Source: Methanobrevibacter sp.
GTDB lineage: Archaea; Methanobacteriota; Methanobacteria; Methanobacteriales; Methanobacteriaceae
Reading direction: 5' to 3'
DNA: 64,000 bases
Assembly: GCA_017434525.1 (NCBI GenBank)
Contig: JAFRFD010000048.1
Location: 1-64,000 of the forward strand
The translations under genes were made by a program, and so were the position numbers. Below the pieces are notes generated by a model. It had not been told where the DNA came from. It made no database searches and saw only the letters and a program-made list of their open reading frames with translations. This document shows positions 52,878 through 62,125 of this stretch, piece by piece (within the stretch, counting starts at the first letter, position 1; each line of letters starts with the position of its first letter).

Positions 52878-55346
52878 CTAAATTAGATAGATTTCTTTAA
52901 ATCCAATATAATTTTCATCTCTGCTCCATCCAAGAGCAATGTTTGGAATGTCAATGTGCTGATTTTTTATTGGATATCCTTCAATGGCCGGATTAAGGCC
53001 AACCAATAGCAAAACACTTTCGGCTCTTGAAAATGCCACAAAGTACAGGCGTGTCAAATCATCAAACAGCCTGTCCTTTTCGCTTCTTTCACTTTCTCCC
53101 AATGTGGAGTATTTTCTGATGCTGTCTTCAATTGTTTCCTTATCCTCAATCTTTTTTGGGAATCTTAGCCTTTGGGTCTTAATGTTATTTGTCTTAAATT
53201 TGGAGCCCACATCAACAATGACCAGTGGAAATTCCAGACCTTTTGATTGGTGAATTGATAAGACGTTGATTCTATCTTCGGGAAGTGTTTCATATTGGGT
53301 TTCATTAACTTTGACTCCGCCGCTTGATATCGGTACAAAAATATTCCAAATGGCCTCTAGAACGGAATCCCTTTCGTCAATCGGGCTTTTAAATGAAATA
53401 TTTGAATGGTATTTATTGAAAAAGCCTGTTTGAGTGATTGACTTTGTAATCGCTTCAAGGTATGCGACACCTTCCACATCACTTTGAAGAGGTTCTATCC
53501 ATGTTGTGAGTTTATAGGCTAGTTCCATTAGGCTAACTATTTTTGGCCATTTGGCTTCTCTTCCTTTTTCATCAACTTCAGGATATGGTCGTCTAATCTG
53601 CCAACGGGTTACAAACGAATTCAATTCCATTGGGTCTCTAGGTTCCGGATTTGATTTAATGTACTCTTTTGCCTGCACTCTCCATCGGTTCATGTTATAT
53701 TTGGCCAGATTTGGAATTGTCTTATCCGTTTTTTGTATTCCTCCTTCAGGGTCAATACATTCCAAAATCAGTCCGCAGAATATGGCAACAATTTCAACAT
53801 CCTGAAGGTCAATTCCTCTTGGATTGAATATTTCAATTGGTTTTCTGGAATGTTTCAATGTTTTTCTGAGATTATATAAAAATGAATTCGGACCATTTTT
53901 AACTTCTTTAGGCGAATAGGATAGGATGGCTATGTCTGAAGGGGAACCATATTCGCTGTCCAATGCAAGTTTTATCTTTTCTATTTTCCTTCCTTTGCGA
54001 ATGTTTTCTTGCTTGAGCTTTTGAAGCTCTGCAATGCTTATGTTGCCATTGACCTTTTTATAGTAGTCTTCATTCAACACCTGAAGGACCTTCAATTCCA
54101 CTTCTCCTTTGTTCACTAAACTATTGATTAGTTTTGCAAGGGAATTTGCCAACATTTCAGGATTGTTTCTGAACATTCCTAAAACCGGCATCTTTTCCTT
54201 ATCGAAATCAGGTGCAATGATTTTTGGTTTGTTTTCAACCCTTGCCTTTTGATAATCCTTATCCAGTTCAGCAAAATGGTTGCAATGTTCTATGATGTTT
54301 TCTGTAGAGCGGTAATTGGTTCTCAGGTTAATCTCTTCAACTTCAATGCCCAAACGTTGGTTTACACGCTGTTTATAATTTGTAAACAGGTCAACTGTAG
54401 CTCCTCTAAAACGGTAAAGGGATTGGTCATCGTCCCCTACAACGGTAATGCTTCCTCCGTTTTCTATGGCGGATTCGGCAATGGTAAAGTATATGTCCTC
54501 CTGAATGAGATTTGTGTCCTGGTACTCGTCGATTAGAACAATTTTGATTTCATCTAAAAAGTCTTCAAATTGTCCTTCCTTGAGCCTTTCAAGGAAATTA
54601 TATTCAAGCATTGTAAAGTCAATGGTGTGCCTTTCCTTTAGGGTGTTTTCATATTCTGAAATGCAATCCAGGGCAAGTCTAAGGCCGCTGTCTGCCTGTT
54701 CATATAGTTTATCAAAATCCACCTGGTCAAAATAGATTCTGTTTTTCATTTCAATCAAGATGCCACTTATTCTTGACGGTTCCTCGAGCTTTTGCCATCC
54801 GGTTAACTCTTTGAGATATGCTATAAGGTCCTCATCACGATATCTTTCGTCCTTAAGAAGAATTTTCATCATTGCTGAAGTACAAACAAATTCCTCAATG
54901 AGAACGGGTTGTGTTTCACCGGGTTTTTTAAAGTCCCTTAATAGCTCTTCAGATAGGCTGTCTGTTGTGCCAATGTAGATTTGGTTGAAATCAATTCTTT
55001 CGATTTCAACGATTTTTGCGATATCATTGAAGTCACTTTCATCCAGACTGCTTGTAAGATGATTTTTGATTTCATCCCCCCAACCGAGAATTCTAGAATA
55101 CAGTTCCTCTGCGGCTTTTTTTGTGAAGGTTGTGGCCAATATTTCACTTGGGCTTATTCCATCAACAAAAATGTATTTTAATATTTTAAGAACCATAACG
55201 GTTGTTTTTCCAGATCCGGGTCCTGCCACAATGAAAAGGGATTCATTGCAATCAGATAATATTGCTCTTTTCTGGTCTTCATTTGAAGAGATGTCTCTTT
55301 TAAGAATATTTACTACTATGTCTTCAAATTCCTCATATGAAATCAT
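52878..55346 (-). CDS. UvrD/Rep (AddA-like) superfamily 1 helicase
   Basis: 822 aa from the ATG preceded by TGAGGG (a further ATG four codons upstream is possible). Helicase motifs: Walker A VAGPGSGKTTVMVLK near 40-54, TTFTKKAAEELYSRI (motif Ia), VLIDEYQDTN (motif II), VGDDDQSLYRFRGATVD (motif III) and VLSIHQSKGLEFPLVIVD (motif V), then LYVAFSRA. The nuclease domain of bacterial AddA is absent, so cutting must come from the adjacent PD-(D/E)XK protein. This bacterial-style pair is unusual beside the archaeal HerA-NurA set and may have been acquired. Confidence 0.92.
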   Translation of the reverse strand: MISYEEFEDIVVNILKRDISSNEDQKRAILSDCNESLFIVAGPGSGKTTVMVLKILKYIFVDGISPSEILATTFTKKAAEELYSRILGWGDEIKNHLTSSLDESDFNDIAKIVEIERIDFNQIYIGTTDSLSEELLRDFKKPGETQPVLIEEFVCTSAMMKILLKDERYRDEDLIAYLKELTGWQKLEEPSRISGILIEMKNRIYFDQVDFDKLYEQADSGLRLALDCISEYENTLKERHTIDFTMLEYNFLERLKEGQFEDFLDEIKIVLIDEYQDTNLIQEDIYFTIAESAIENGGSITVVGDDDQSLYRFRGATVDLFTNYKQRVNQRLGIEVEEINLRTNYRSTENIIEHCNHFAELDKDYQKARVENKPKIIAPDFDKEKMPVLGMFRNNPEMLANSLAKLINSLVNKGEVELKVLQVLNEDYYKKVNGNISIAELQKLKQENIRKGRKIEKIKLALDSEYGSPSDIAILSYSPKEVKNGPNSFLYNLRKTLKHSRKPIEIFNPRGIDLQDVEIVAIFCGLILECIDPEGGIQKTDKTIPNLAKYNMNRWRVQAKEYIKSNPEPRDPMELNSFVTRWQIRRPYPEVDEKGREAKWPKIVSLMELAYKLTTWIEPLQSDVEGVAYLEAITKSITQTGFFNKYHSNISFKSPIDERDSVLEAIWNIFVPISSGGVKVNETQYETLPEDRINVLSIHQSKGLEFPLVIVDVGSKFKTNNIKTQRLRFPKKIEDKETIEDSIRKYSTLGESERSEKDRLFDDLTRLYFVAFSRAESVLLLVGLNPAIEGYPIKNQHIDIPNIALGWSRDENYIGFKEIYLI

Positions 55347-55406
55347 TTTTTCCCTCATAGTCTATAATAATTAATTTTTCGTTTTAATTATTTAAATAGT
55401 AATAGT

Positions 55407-55426
55407 GAGAGCATTTGAAAAGTAAT
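55407..55426 (+). promoter_or_regulatory. 20-bp intergenic motif, copy D
   Basis: GAGAGCATTTGAAAAGTAAT, the consensus form. It lies in the divergent region between the UvrD-like helicase and the MrfA-like helicase, about 60 bp upstream of the former and 225 bp upstream of the latter. On the UvrD strand it is just upstream of a TATA-like ATTTAAATAATT. Confidence 0.55.
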
Positions 55427-55489
55427 GTTAGTTTTCTTCAAAATCTTTTGATAACAAGACTTAACAATAAAAAAAATTAAAGTTTATTC

Positions 55490-55544
55490 ATGGAAAAAAT
55501 ATTTTTCCATAATATGCATAAGTTAGGGAAATTTTTTTCCTAAC
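55490..55544. other. Two tandem hairpins in the helicase divergent region
   Basis: ATGGAAAAA/TTTTTCCAT (55490-55510, 3-nt loop) and GTTAGGGAAA/TTTCCTAAC type stem (55522-55544, 10 bp with one G-U on the plus strand). They lie upstream of the TATA of the MrfA-like gene (AAATATAAATATT, about 55620-55632), so they are probably not in its leader. They could be terminators, a small RNA, or protein binding sites. A T8 run follows on the minus strand. Confidence 0.4.
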
Positions 55545-55652
55545 TTCATTTTAAAATTCTATTTTTCTTTCAAGATTAATTCGAAAATCAACGAATAATT
55601 TAAATAATATTTCAATTTAAAATATAAATATTAATCCAAATTAGCTGATATT

Positions 55653-58532
55653 ATGTCTGAGCCCAACAATATTGATATGTTTAAAAATGATGTCCGATTT
55701 AGGGATAATATTGCACATGTTGAGACAATACCTGCTAAAAAAGCTAATTTTAAAAAAGTCGATAATTTAAATGAAAAAATTATAGGATATTTGGATTCAA
55801 AAGATGTTAAACTTTATACTCACCAAGCAGAAACTTATGAAGCCATTAGAAATGGCAAAAACGTTATAATCACAACACCGACTGCTTCCGGGAAAACTTT
55901 GGCATTTAATTTGCCGATTATGGAAACAATGATAGATGATATGGAAGCCACTGCCCTTTACATCTATCCCGCAAAGGCGCTGTCCAATGACCAGCTGCAT
56001 GTATTGGAAAATCTTGAAGAAGAACTTGAAATCGATATCAAACCAAGAACCTATGACGGCGATACTCCAAGGGAAGAAAAGAAGGGCATCAGGGAAAATT
56101 CAAGGATTGTCTTAACAAATCCATATCAATTGCATCTAATTTTGTCCTGGCACCATCAATGGAGTCGTTTTTATAAAAATTTAAAATACATTGTCATAGA
56201 CGAGTCACATTACTATAAGGGAGTGTTCGGATCAAATGTGGCATTTCTAATCAAAAGATTAAAAAGAATAGCCAATTTTTACGGTTCAAATCCGCAGTTT
56301 ATTTTATCTTCGGCAACACTGGCCAATCCTTTGGAGTTGGCTAACAGATTGACAGGTGAGGAATTCACATTGGTCGATGAGGATGCATCCCCCAGCGGCG
56401 AAAAAGACTTTATCATGTACAATCCTTTCAAAAACTACAGAAGAAATAGGGTCAACATGCAGAATGCCCCTTCCGTTCACATGGAAACTGAAAACATTTT
56501 TATTTACATGATGCTTAAGGGGATTCAAACATTATGCTTTACGGTTTCAAGAAAAACCACAGAACTGATTGCAATGTGGGCCAAAAAGGACATGACCCAA
56601 ATTAAGGGGAAATTGGCACATAGGATTGCCGCTTATCGTGCAGGATATAGGCCACAGGAAAGGCGTGAAATTGAAGAAGGGCTTAAAAGCGGCAAATATT
56701 TGGGTGTCACATGTACAAATGCACTTGAATTGGGCATAAATATAGGGTCTCTTGATGCGGTAATCATTTCAGGATATCCCGGAACGATGATTTCCACATG
56801 GCAGCAATCCGGAAGGGCAGGCAGAAGCAACCAAAAATCTCTTGCTATTCTGATTGCATTTGAAAATCAATTGGACCAATATTTCATGAACAATCCCTCA
56901 TTTTTCTTCGATAAGCCTCATGAAAACGCAATCATTGATTTGACCAATCCTATATTGCAGGAAGCACATCTGTTATGCGCCGCTAAGGAGTTGCCTCTCA
57001 AAAAAGGAGAGGTTAAAAAATATTTCGGGATTGGTGATGAAATCTTGGATGATTTGGTATCCAAAAAGGATTTGCATAAAAATATCCGCGGTGATTATAT
57101 GTATCCTTATGATGATAATCCTGCACTTGACCATTCGCTTGACCAGATTTCAGGTCAGGAATTTAAGGTAATGAATAATGGAAGGCTTTTGGAGACAATG
57201 GAAAGGTCTCAAGTATATAGGGAAGCTCATGAAGGAGCCATATTGATCAATAAAGGAGATACTTATGTTGTAAATAGCGTTAACTTGAAGAGCGGTTTTG
57301 TCAACGTCAGTCAAAAGACCGTAGATTACCATACGATGGTTTTAAACAAAACGGAAATTAACATTGAAAAGAAATTGTCCAAAACAAAATATGGTGATTT
57401 GACAATCCACTTTGGAGAGTTGACCGTTAGCGAGGATTACTTTAAATATAAAAAAATGCAGTTTTCAAAGGCAATCGGAACCTATCCGCTTGATCTGCCT
57501 CCCTTAAAGTTCAAAACCAAGGGATTATGGTTCACCATTCCAAAGGTTGTAAGCGACACTCTTGAAGACATGTTTCCAAATGAGGAGGAAGTGTTTGAAG
57601 GAGGGCTTCACGGTGCAGAACATGCTTTAATCGGACTGTTTCCACTTCATACAATGTGTGATAGGTTTGACATCGGTGGGCTTTCTACAAATTATCATGA
57701 GGACACTCAGGAGGCAACCATATTTATCTATGACGGTTATGAGGGAGGAATAGGCATAACTGAAAAGGCTGTTGATGTTTTTGTTGAATTGCTTAAATCC
57801 ACAATTGATTTGCTTGATAACTGCAATTGCAAAAGCGGTTGTCCTGCGTGCATCTATTCTCCAAAATGCGGAAACGACAACAAGCCTCTTCACAAAAACG
57901 CAACCAAATTCATTCTCAACTACATGTGCAAATTGATTTCTAAAAAGGAAGGGGTCGAAAGGGAAATAATTGAAGAAGCGGTTGATAAGAAAGGGGATAG
58001 TGATGTTGAGGAGTTATTTGGTGAAGCTTTAGAACTCTTTAATAATGATGATTATTCATCTTCAAAAGACATTTTAAATAACATTTTGGCAATTGATAAA
58101 AAACATGTGAATTCGCTGGCATTAATGGCTAAAATATTGTATAATCAGGAACAGAGGGACATCTCATTATATTTTGTTAAAAAGGCTTTGGCATTGGATA
58201 GGTCAAATGAGATGGCCAACGAATTGGATGTTCTTCTTTCAGCTAAAAAACAAGATGAAACAGTCAGTGAGGAGTTCGAGTCATTAGATGACATTGATGT
58301 GATGTATGAGGAAGCCTATGACCTATATGTCCAGGGAGATTTGGAAACATCCAGCGAAATCTTGGAAAAAATCTTAAACTTCGATGACAGAAATGCAGAC
58401 GCACTGGCTTTGATGGGATTGATTTATTATAACTCCGGAATCTTTCCTAAAGCGGTTGAATGTTATAGGAAAGCATCGAAAATAAATAAAAATGGTGAAA
58501 TGGTTAGGGAATTAAAGATGAGAGTTGCTTAG
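55653..58532 (+). CDS. DUF1998 DEAD-box helicase (MrfA-like) with C-terminal TPR region
   Basis: 959 aa. Superfamily 2 helicase: Walker A TTPTASGKTLAFNLP near 73-87, YIVIDESHYYKGVFG near 180 (DESH box), LSSATLANPLELA near 215, and QQSGRAGRSNQKSLAILIA near 385 (motif VI). The DUF1998 zinc region is CNCKSGCPACIYSPKCGNDNKPL near 727-750. This matches Bacillus YprA/MrfA, a mitomycin-lesion repair helicase. Residues about 790-955 form TPR-like repeats (ALELFNNDDYSSSKDILNNIL, AYDLYVQGDLETSSEILEKIL), absent from MrfA but present on its partner MrfB. The MrfB-like exonuclease is at 27.1 kb. Confidence 0.88.
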   Translation: MSEPNNIDMFKNDVRFRDNIAHVETIPAKKANFKKVDNLNEKIIGYLDSKDVKLYTHQAETYEAIRNGKNVIITTPTASGKTLAFNLPIMETMIDDMEATALYIYPAKALSNDQLHVLENLEEELEIDIKPRTYDGDTPREEKKGIRENSRIVLTNPYQLHLILSWHHQWSRFYKNLKYIVIDESHYYKGVFGSNVAFLIKRLKRIANFYGSNPQFILSSATLANPLELANRLTGEEFTLVDEDASPSGEKDFIMYNPFKNYRRNRVNMQNAPSVHMETENIFIYMMLKGIQTLCFTVSRKTTELIAMWAKKDMTQIKGKLAHRIAAYRAGYRPQERREIEEGLKSGKYLGVTCTNALELGINIGSLDAVIISGYPGTMISTWQQSGRAGRSNQKSLAILIAFENQLDQYFMNNPSFFFDKPHENAIIDLTNPILQEAHLLCAAKELPLKKGEVKKYFGIGDEILDDLVSKKDLHKNIRGDYMYPYDDNPALDHSLDQISGQEFKVMNNGRLLETMERSQVYREAHEGAILINKGDTYVVNSVNLKSGFVNVSQKTVDYHTMVLNKTEINIEKKLSKTKYGDLTIHFGELTVSEDYFKYKKMQFSKAIGTYPLDLPPLKFKTKGLWFTIPKVVSDTLEDMFPNEEEVFEGGLHGAEHALIGLFPLHTMCDRFDIGGLSTNYHEDTQEATIFIYDGYEGGIGITEKAVDVFVELLKSTIDLLDNCNCKSGCPACIYSPKCGNDNKPLHKNATKFILNYMCKLISKKEGVEREIIEEAVDKKGDSDVEELFGEALELFNNDDYSSSKDILNNILAIDKKHVNSLALMAKILYNQEQRDISLYFVKKALALDRSNEMANELDVLLSAKKQDETVSEEFESLDDIDVMYEEAYDLYVQGDLETSSEILEKILNFDDRNADALALMGLIYYNSGIFPKAVECYRKASKINKNGEMVRELKMRVA

Positions 58533-59677
58533 GGAAAACTTTCATAAGGGCTGAAACCCTCTTCGAAGTTTTCGCAAACTTTTTCTAGTTCTTCAGGAAT
58601 GTCTATTTTTTGAGTGCAATGGTCAAGACAGGTTCCGCAGTAAGTACATTCGTCGGCAGGCACTTTTTCATCAGCTAGTTTGTCGAAATATAGTTTATAT
58701 ATGTTTTCTTGAGGTCTGTTTTTACTTAAATTGTATAGACTGAAGTATTCAGGAATGGGAATCATTTCAGGACAGGCATCAACGCAGTATCCGCATTCGC
58801 TGCATTGTACTGCAACTGATGAATCTAATTTTTTCGCCATCTTTTTAAGAAATTCTTTTTCTTCATCGCTTAACACTTCAAAATTCTCGAATGTATTGCA
58901 GTTGTCAAGCATATCTTCCATCTTGTTCATTCCGCTCAAAACAATTTTAACGCTGTCGAGTGATGCGGCAAATCTTAAGGCAAAACTGGCTATTGATTTG
59001 TCAGGATTGAATTGCTTGAAATCGTTTTCAATTTCTTCAGGGCAATTTATAATCACTCCTCCTTTTAAGGGTTCCATCACATAAACGTCAAGTCCATGTT
59101 CAACGCATAACTCATAACATTTGCGTGATTCAATTGCAGGATCTTCCCAATCAAGATAATTTAACTGCAGTTGAACAATATCGAACATGTCCCCATATTT
59201 GTCCAGGACTTTTTCAAGCAGTTCTGCCCCATCATGAAAACTGAAACCAATTTTTTTAGCTATTCCGTCTTCTTTCATCTTTTTAACATATTCGAAAGTT
59301 TCACACTCTTCTGCTAATTTCAACCAAGGAGTGTTGATGTTGTGGATAAAAAAGACATCGAAATAATCAGTTCCTAATCTTTCAAGCATTTCATTGACAA
59401 ACTTTTCATTATCCTCTTTGGAGGTTAATGCCCATGTCGGCATTTTGTCACAGATTTGAAATGATTCGCGGGGATATCTTTCAACCACCGCTTTTCTTAT
59501 TGCAACTTCGCTAATGCCTCCATGATAAGCATAAGAAGTGTCGAAGTAGTTAAATCCTTTTTCCATATAGGTATCAACCATTTTGTTAAATAGTTCCTGA
59601 TTGACTTTTGTAGGGTCATTTGAGTCGGTTTGCGGAAGTCTCATGCATCCAAAACCGAATTTTGATTTGTAGGTCAT
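58529..59677 (-). CDS. Aldo/keto reductase with C-terminal 4Fe-4S domain
   Basis: 382 aa. N-terminal AKR barrel: GFGCMRLPQTD, NYFDTSYAYHGGISE (catalytic Asp and Tyr near 44-50), DYFDVFFIHNINTP (His) and IASFALRFAASLDSVKIVLSGMNKMEDM near 230-255. A ferredoxin-like tail has CSECGYCVDACPEMIPIP near 294-311 and CTYCGTCLDHCTQKIDIP near 346-363. This Fe-S AKR group of anaerobes probably uses ferredoxin-derived electrons; the substrate is unknown. It overlaps the helicase gene end by 4 bases. Confidence 0.9.
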   Translation of the reverse strand: MTYKSKFGFGCMRLPQTDSNDPTKVNQELFNKMVDTYMEKGFNYFDTSYAYHGGISEVAIRKAVVERYPRESFQICDKMPTWALTSKEDNEKFVNEMLERLGTDYFDVFFIHNINTPWLKLAEECETFEYVKKMKEDGIAKKIGFSFHDGAELLEKVLDKYGDMFDIVQLQLNYLDWEDPAIESRKCYELCVEHGLDVYVMEPLKGGVIINCPEEIENDFKQFNPDKSIASFALRFAASLDSVKIVLSGMNKMEDMLDNCNTFENFEVLSDEEKEFLKKMAKKLDSSVAVQCSECGYCVDACPEMIPIPEYFSLYNLSKNRPQENIYKLYFDKLADEKVPADECTYCGTCLDHCTQKIDIPEELEKVCENFEEGFSPYESFP

Positions 59678-59772
59678 AATATAGTCTCCGAATGTAATTG
59701 ATATTATATTTTTATCGAAATCTATTTAAATGTTGCTAATTACAACATTAATTCATTTTTTTTAAATTATAT

Positions 59773-59815
59773 TATTACTCGAGTATTACTCAAATATTAA
59801 ATAGGTTTATAAATG
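59773..59815 (+). promoter_or_regulatory. hypAB promoter with direct repeat
   Basis: TATTACTC occurs twice (about 59773 and 59784), the first copy overlapping the palindrome ACTCGAGT, just upstream of AGGTTTATAAATG (TATA near 59806-59813). The TATA predicts a start about 30 bp before hypA. The repeated element could be an activator or repressor site. Confidence 0.4.
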
Positions 59816-59865
59816 TATAAAATCATATTTACTATATTAATAATTATATTATAGGAGAAAATATA

Positions 59866-60243
59866 ATGCATGAATTATCTATGGCTCAAGGTATTATCAA
59901 TGCAGTTATAGATACTGCTGAAAGTAATAATGCAACCGAAGTCACTGAAGTCACAATAGAACTTGGTAGGCTTGCAATGGTAAATCCTGAGCAGTTGAAA
60001 TTTATTTTAGGAGTTTTAGTTGAAAATACTATCGTTGAAGATTCAGAAATTATTTTCGAAGAGATTCCTGTAGAAGTTAAATGTTCAGAATGTGAATTCC
60101 ATGGGGATGCAATACTTGATGATAAAGATCATTATGCGCCAATAGTTAGATGTCCGAAATGTGATAGTTTGGCTGTTGAAATTCTTAATGGAAGAGATAT
60201 TGTAGTTAAAAATATTGTTATTGAAAAACCTGATGATAATTAA
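59866..60243 (+). CDS. hypA: Hydrogenase nickel insertion protein HypA
   Basis: A 125-aa nickel metallochaperone for [NiFe] hydrogenases. The nickel site is at the N-terminus (MHELSMAQGI, His2). A zinc-binding domain has two pairs of cysteines (CSECEFHGD near 73 and CPKCDSLAVEIL near 97). It hands nickel to HypB, encoded 17 bp downstream. Methanogens need it for their Frh, Mvh, Eha and Ehb hydrogenases, none of which is in the window. AGGAGA precedes the ATG. Confidence 0.95.
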   Translation: MHELSMAQGIINAVIDTAESNNATEVTEVTIELGRLAMVNPEQLKFILGVLVENTIVEDSEIIFEEIPVEVKCSECEFHGDAILDDKDHYAPIVRCPKCDSLAVEILNGRDIVVKNIVIEKPDDN

Positions 60244-60260
60244 TTGAATAAGGTGAAAAG

Positions 60261-60917
60261 ATGCACCAAGTAGCAGATATAGAAGTAGCAAAAAATATTA
60301 TGGACGCTAATAAAAGGTTAGCTGATAAAAATCTTAAACATTTAGAAGAGAAAGGCATTTTCTGTGTTGATTTTGTAGGAGCAATCGGTTCTGGTAAGAC
60401 AACTTTAATCGAAGAAATCATTGACAACACAGATTATAAAATAGGCGTTATTGCTGGTGATGTCATCTCCAAATTTGATGCAGAACGTATCGAAGCACAT
60501 AACGTTCCCGTTGCAGGATTGAATACCGGTAAAGAATGTCATTTGGATGCACATTTGGTCCATCATGGACTTCATGACTTGCCGTTAGATGATTTGGATA
60601 TGGTAATTATTGAAAATGTGGGTAATTTGATCTGTCCTGTTGATTTTGATTTGGGTTCTCACATGAGGATGGTTGTTGTCAGTGTCACTGAAGGTGATGA
60701 CACCGTAGAAAAACACCCAATTATTTTCCAAACATCAGATGTCATTGTTATCAATAAAATAGACTTGGCGGATGCCGTTGGTGCAGATATTGATAAGATG
60801 GTGGCAGATGCTAAAAAATTAAACCCTAATGTTCAGGTCATTACATCTAATTTGAAAGATGGTAAAGGATTGGATGAGATTATTCAAGCAATTGAAGATG
60901 CTAAAAACAGTTTATAG
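60261..60917 (+). CDS. hypB: Hydrogenase nickel incorporation GTPase HypB
   Basis: A 218-aa SIMIBI GTPase. Walker A VDFVGAIGSGKTTLIEEI near 34-51, GDVISKFDAERI near 72, ENVGNLICPVDFDLG near 117 (metal-binding Cys and switch region), and the guanine specificity motif VINKIDLAD near 165. The His-rich N-terminal nickel store seen in some bacteria is absent. Works with HypA; an AAGGTGAAAAG site precedes the ATG. Confidence 0.95.
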   Translation: MHQVADIEVAKNIMDANKRLADKNLKHLEEKGIFCVDFVGAIGSGKTTLIEEIIDNTDYKIGVIAGDVISKFDAERIEAHNVPVAGLNTGKECHLDAHLVHHGLHDLPLDDLDMVIIENVGNLICPVDFDLGSHMRMVVVSVTEGDDTVEKHPIIFQTSDVIVINKIDLADAVGADIDKMVADAKKLNPNVQVITSNLKDGKGLDEIIQAIEDAKNSL

Positions 60918-60935
60918 AACTTAATAGGTGGTTTC

Positions 60936-61967
60936 ATGAAAGTATGGATTGATATATCCAATGCACCCCATGTTAGGTTTTTCAAGGATGTAATCAAATA
61001 TCTGGAAGCCGAAGGTGAAGATGTAATCGTCACAGGAAGGCAATTCGGTGATATCCACAAATTGATGGAGATGTATGATATTGATTTCATATCCGTTGGA
61101 AAACATGGTGTCAGTTTATATGATAAGTTAAGAGAAAGTACATCAAGAGTTTATAATCTTGTTGATATTATACATGATGAAAAGGTGGATGTTGCCCTTA
61201 GCAAGCATTCTATTGAGCTTCCTAGAATTTCCTTCGGTCTAGGGATCCCAAGTTTGTACGTTTTAGACAACGAACATGCCCTTGCGGCTAATAAATTGAC
61301 ACTTCCGTTATGTGACAGGATTATCACTCCGAAAATAATAGACATGTGGAAATTAATGAAGTTTGGAGCAGACCCAAACACTATCATTTCATATGATGGA
61401 ACCTCTGAACTGATGCATTTTAAAAGTTTCGAATATAATGATAATGTTTTCAATGATTTGGATTTGGATTTAAAACATCCGAAAACAATATTGATGAGGC
61501 CTGAGCCTTCTCTTGCATCATATCTGGATGCGGACTGTAGGAAATCTGTTCTGTCTCCTATTGTTGATGAATTAAAGAATGTGGCCAACATTTTAGTTCT
61601 GCCAAGATTCAAAGAACAGGCAGAGATTTTTGAAGGAATTGACAATGTTTCAATTTTAAAACCTCCAGTAGATACATCCAGTTTAATCAAAAAATGTGAT
61701 TTGGTTATTGGTGCAGGTGGAACAATGAATAGGGAAGCTGCAATATTGCAGACTCCAGTAATATCATGTTATCCTGGAGAAACATTGTCTGTTGACCAAT
61801 ATTATGTCAATCATGGCTTAATGTACAGGTCAATTGATACGGATGATGTAATCAACAAGGCACTGGATTTCATTGTAAATCCTCATGAACATGTTGACAT
61901 CAAAACCGATGATTTATTCCAAGTCATCATAGACAATTTATATGACTTGGCTAAAAATGGAAAATAG
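60936..61967 (+). CDS. DUF354 family protein (glycosyltransferase-like fold)
   Basis: A 343-aa protein of the archaeal DUF354 family, with a GT-B-like two-domain fold related to UDP-GlcNAc 2-epimerase. Hallmarks: MKVWIDISNAPHVRFFKDVIKYLEAEG at the start, SKHSIELPRISFGLGIPSLYVLDNEHA near 90-116, and KCDLVIGAGGTMNREAAILQTPVIS near 253-277. It may act in surface polysaccharide or glycolipid synthesis. It follows hypB by 18 bp with GGTGGTTTC before the ATG; the link to hydrogenase maturation is only positional. Confidence 0.85.
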   Translation: MKVWIDISNAPHVRFFKDVIKYLEAEGEDVIVTGRQFGDIHKLMEMYDIDFISVGKHGVSLYDKLRESTSRVYNLVDIIHDEKVDVALSKHSIELPRISFGLGIPSLYVLDNEHALAANKLTLPLCDRIITPKIIDMWKLMKFGADPNTIISYDGTSELMHFKSFEYNDNVFNDLDLDLKHPKTILMRPEPSLASYLDADCRKSVLSPIVDELKNVANILVLPRFKEQAEIFEGIDNVSILKPPVDTSSLIKKCDLVIGAGGTMNREAAILQTPVISCYPGETLSVDQYYVNHGLMYRSIDTDDVINKALDFIVNPHEHVDIKTDDLFQVIIDNLYDLAKNGK

Positions 61968-61978
61968 TTTATATATTA
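61964..61978 (+). promoter_or_regulatory. tRNA-Ala promoter
   Basis: ATAGTTTATATATTA (TATA at 61968-61975) overlaps the stop of the DUF354 gene and lies about 45 bp upstream of the tRNA, predicting a short 5' leader removed by RNase P. Confidence 0.5.
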
Positions 61979-62019
61979 ATACTTCCAAATATTATTATTG
62001 TATTAATTTTAATTTTTTT

Positions 62020-62092
<73 letters not shown>

Positions 62093-62125
62093 TTTATTAA
62101 ATAAAGAGAAATTTGTGATTAAAAT

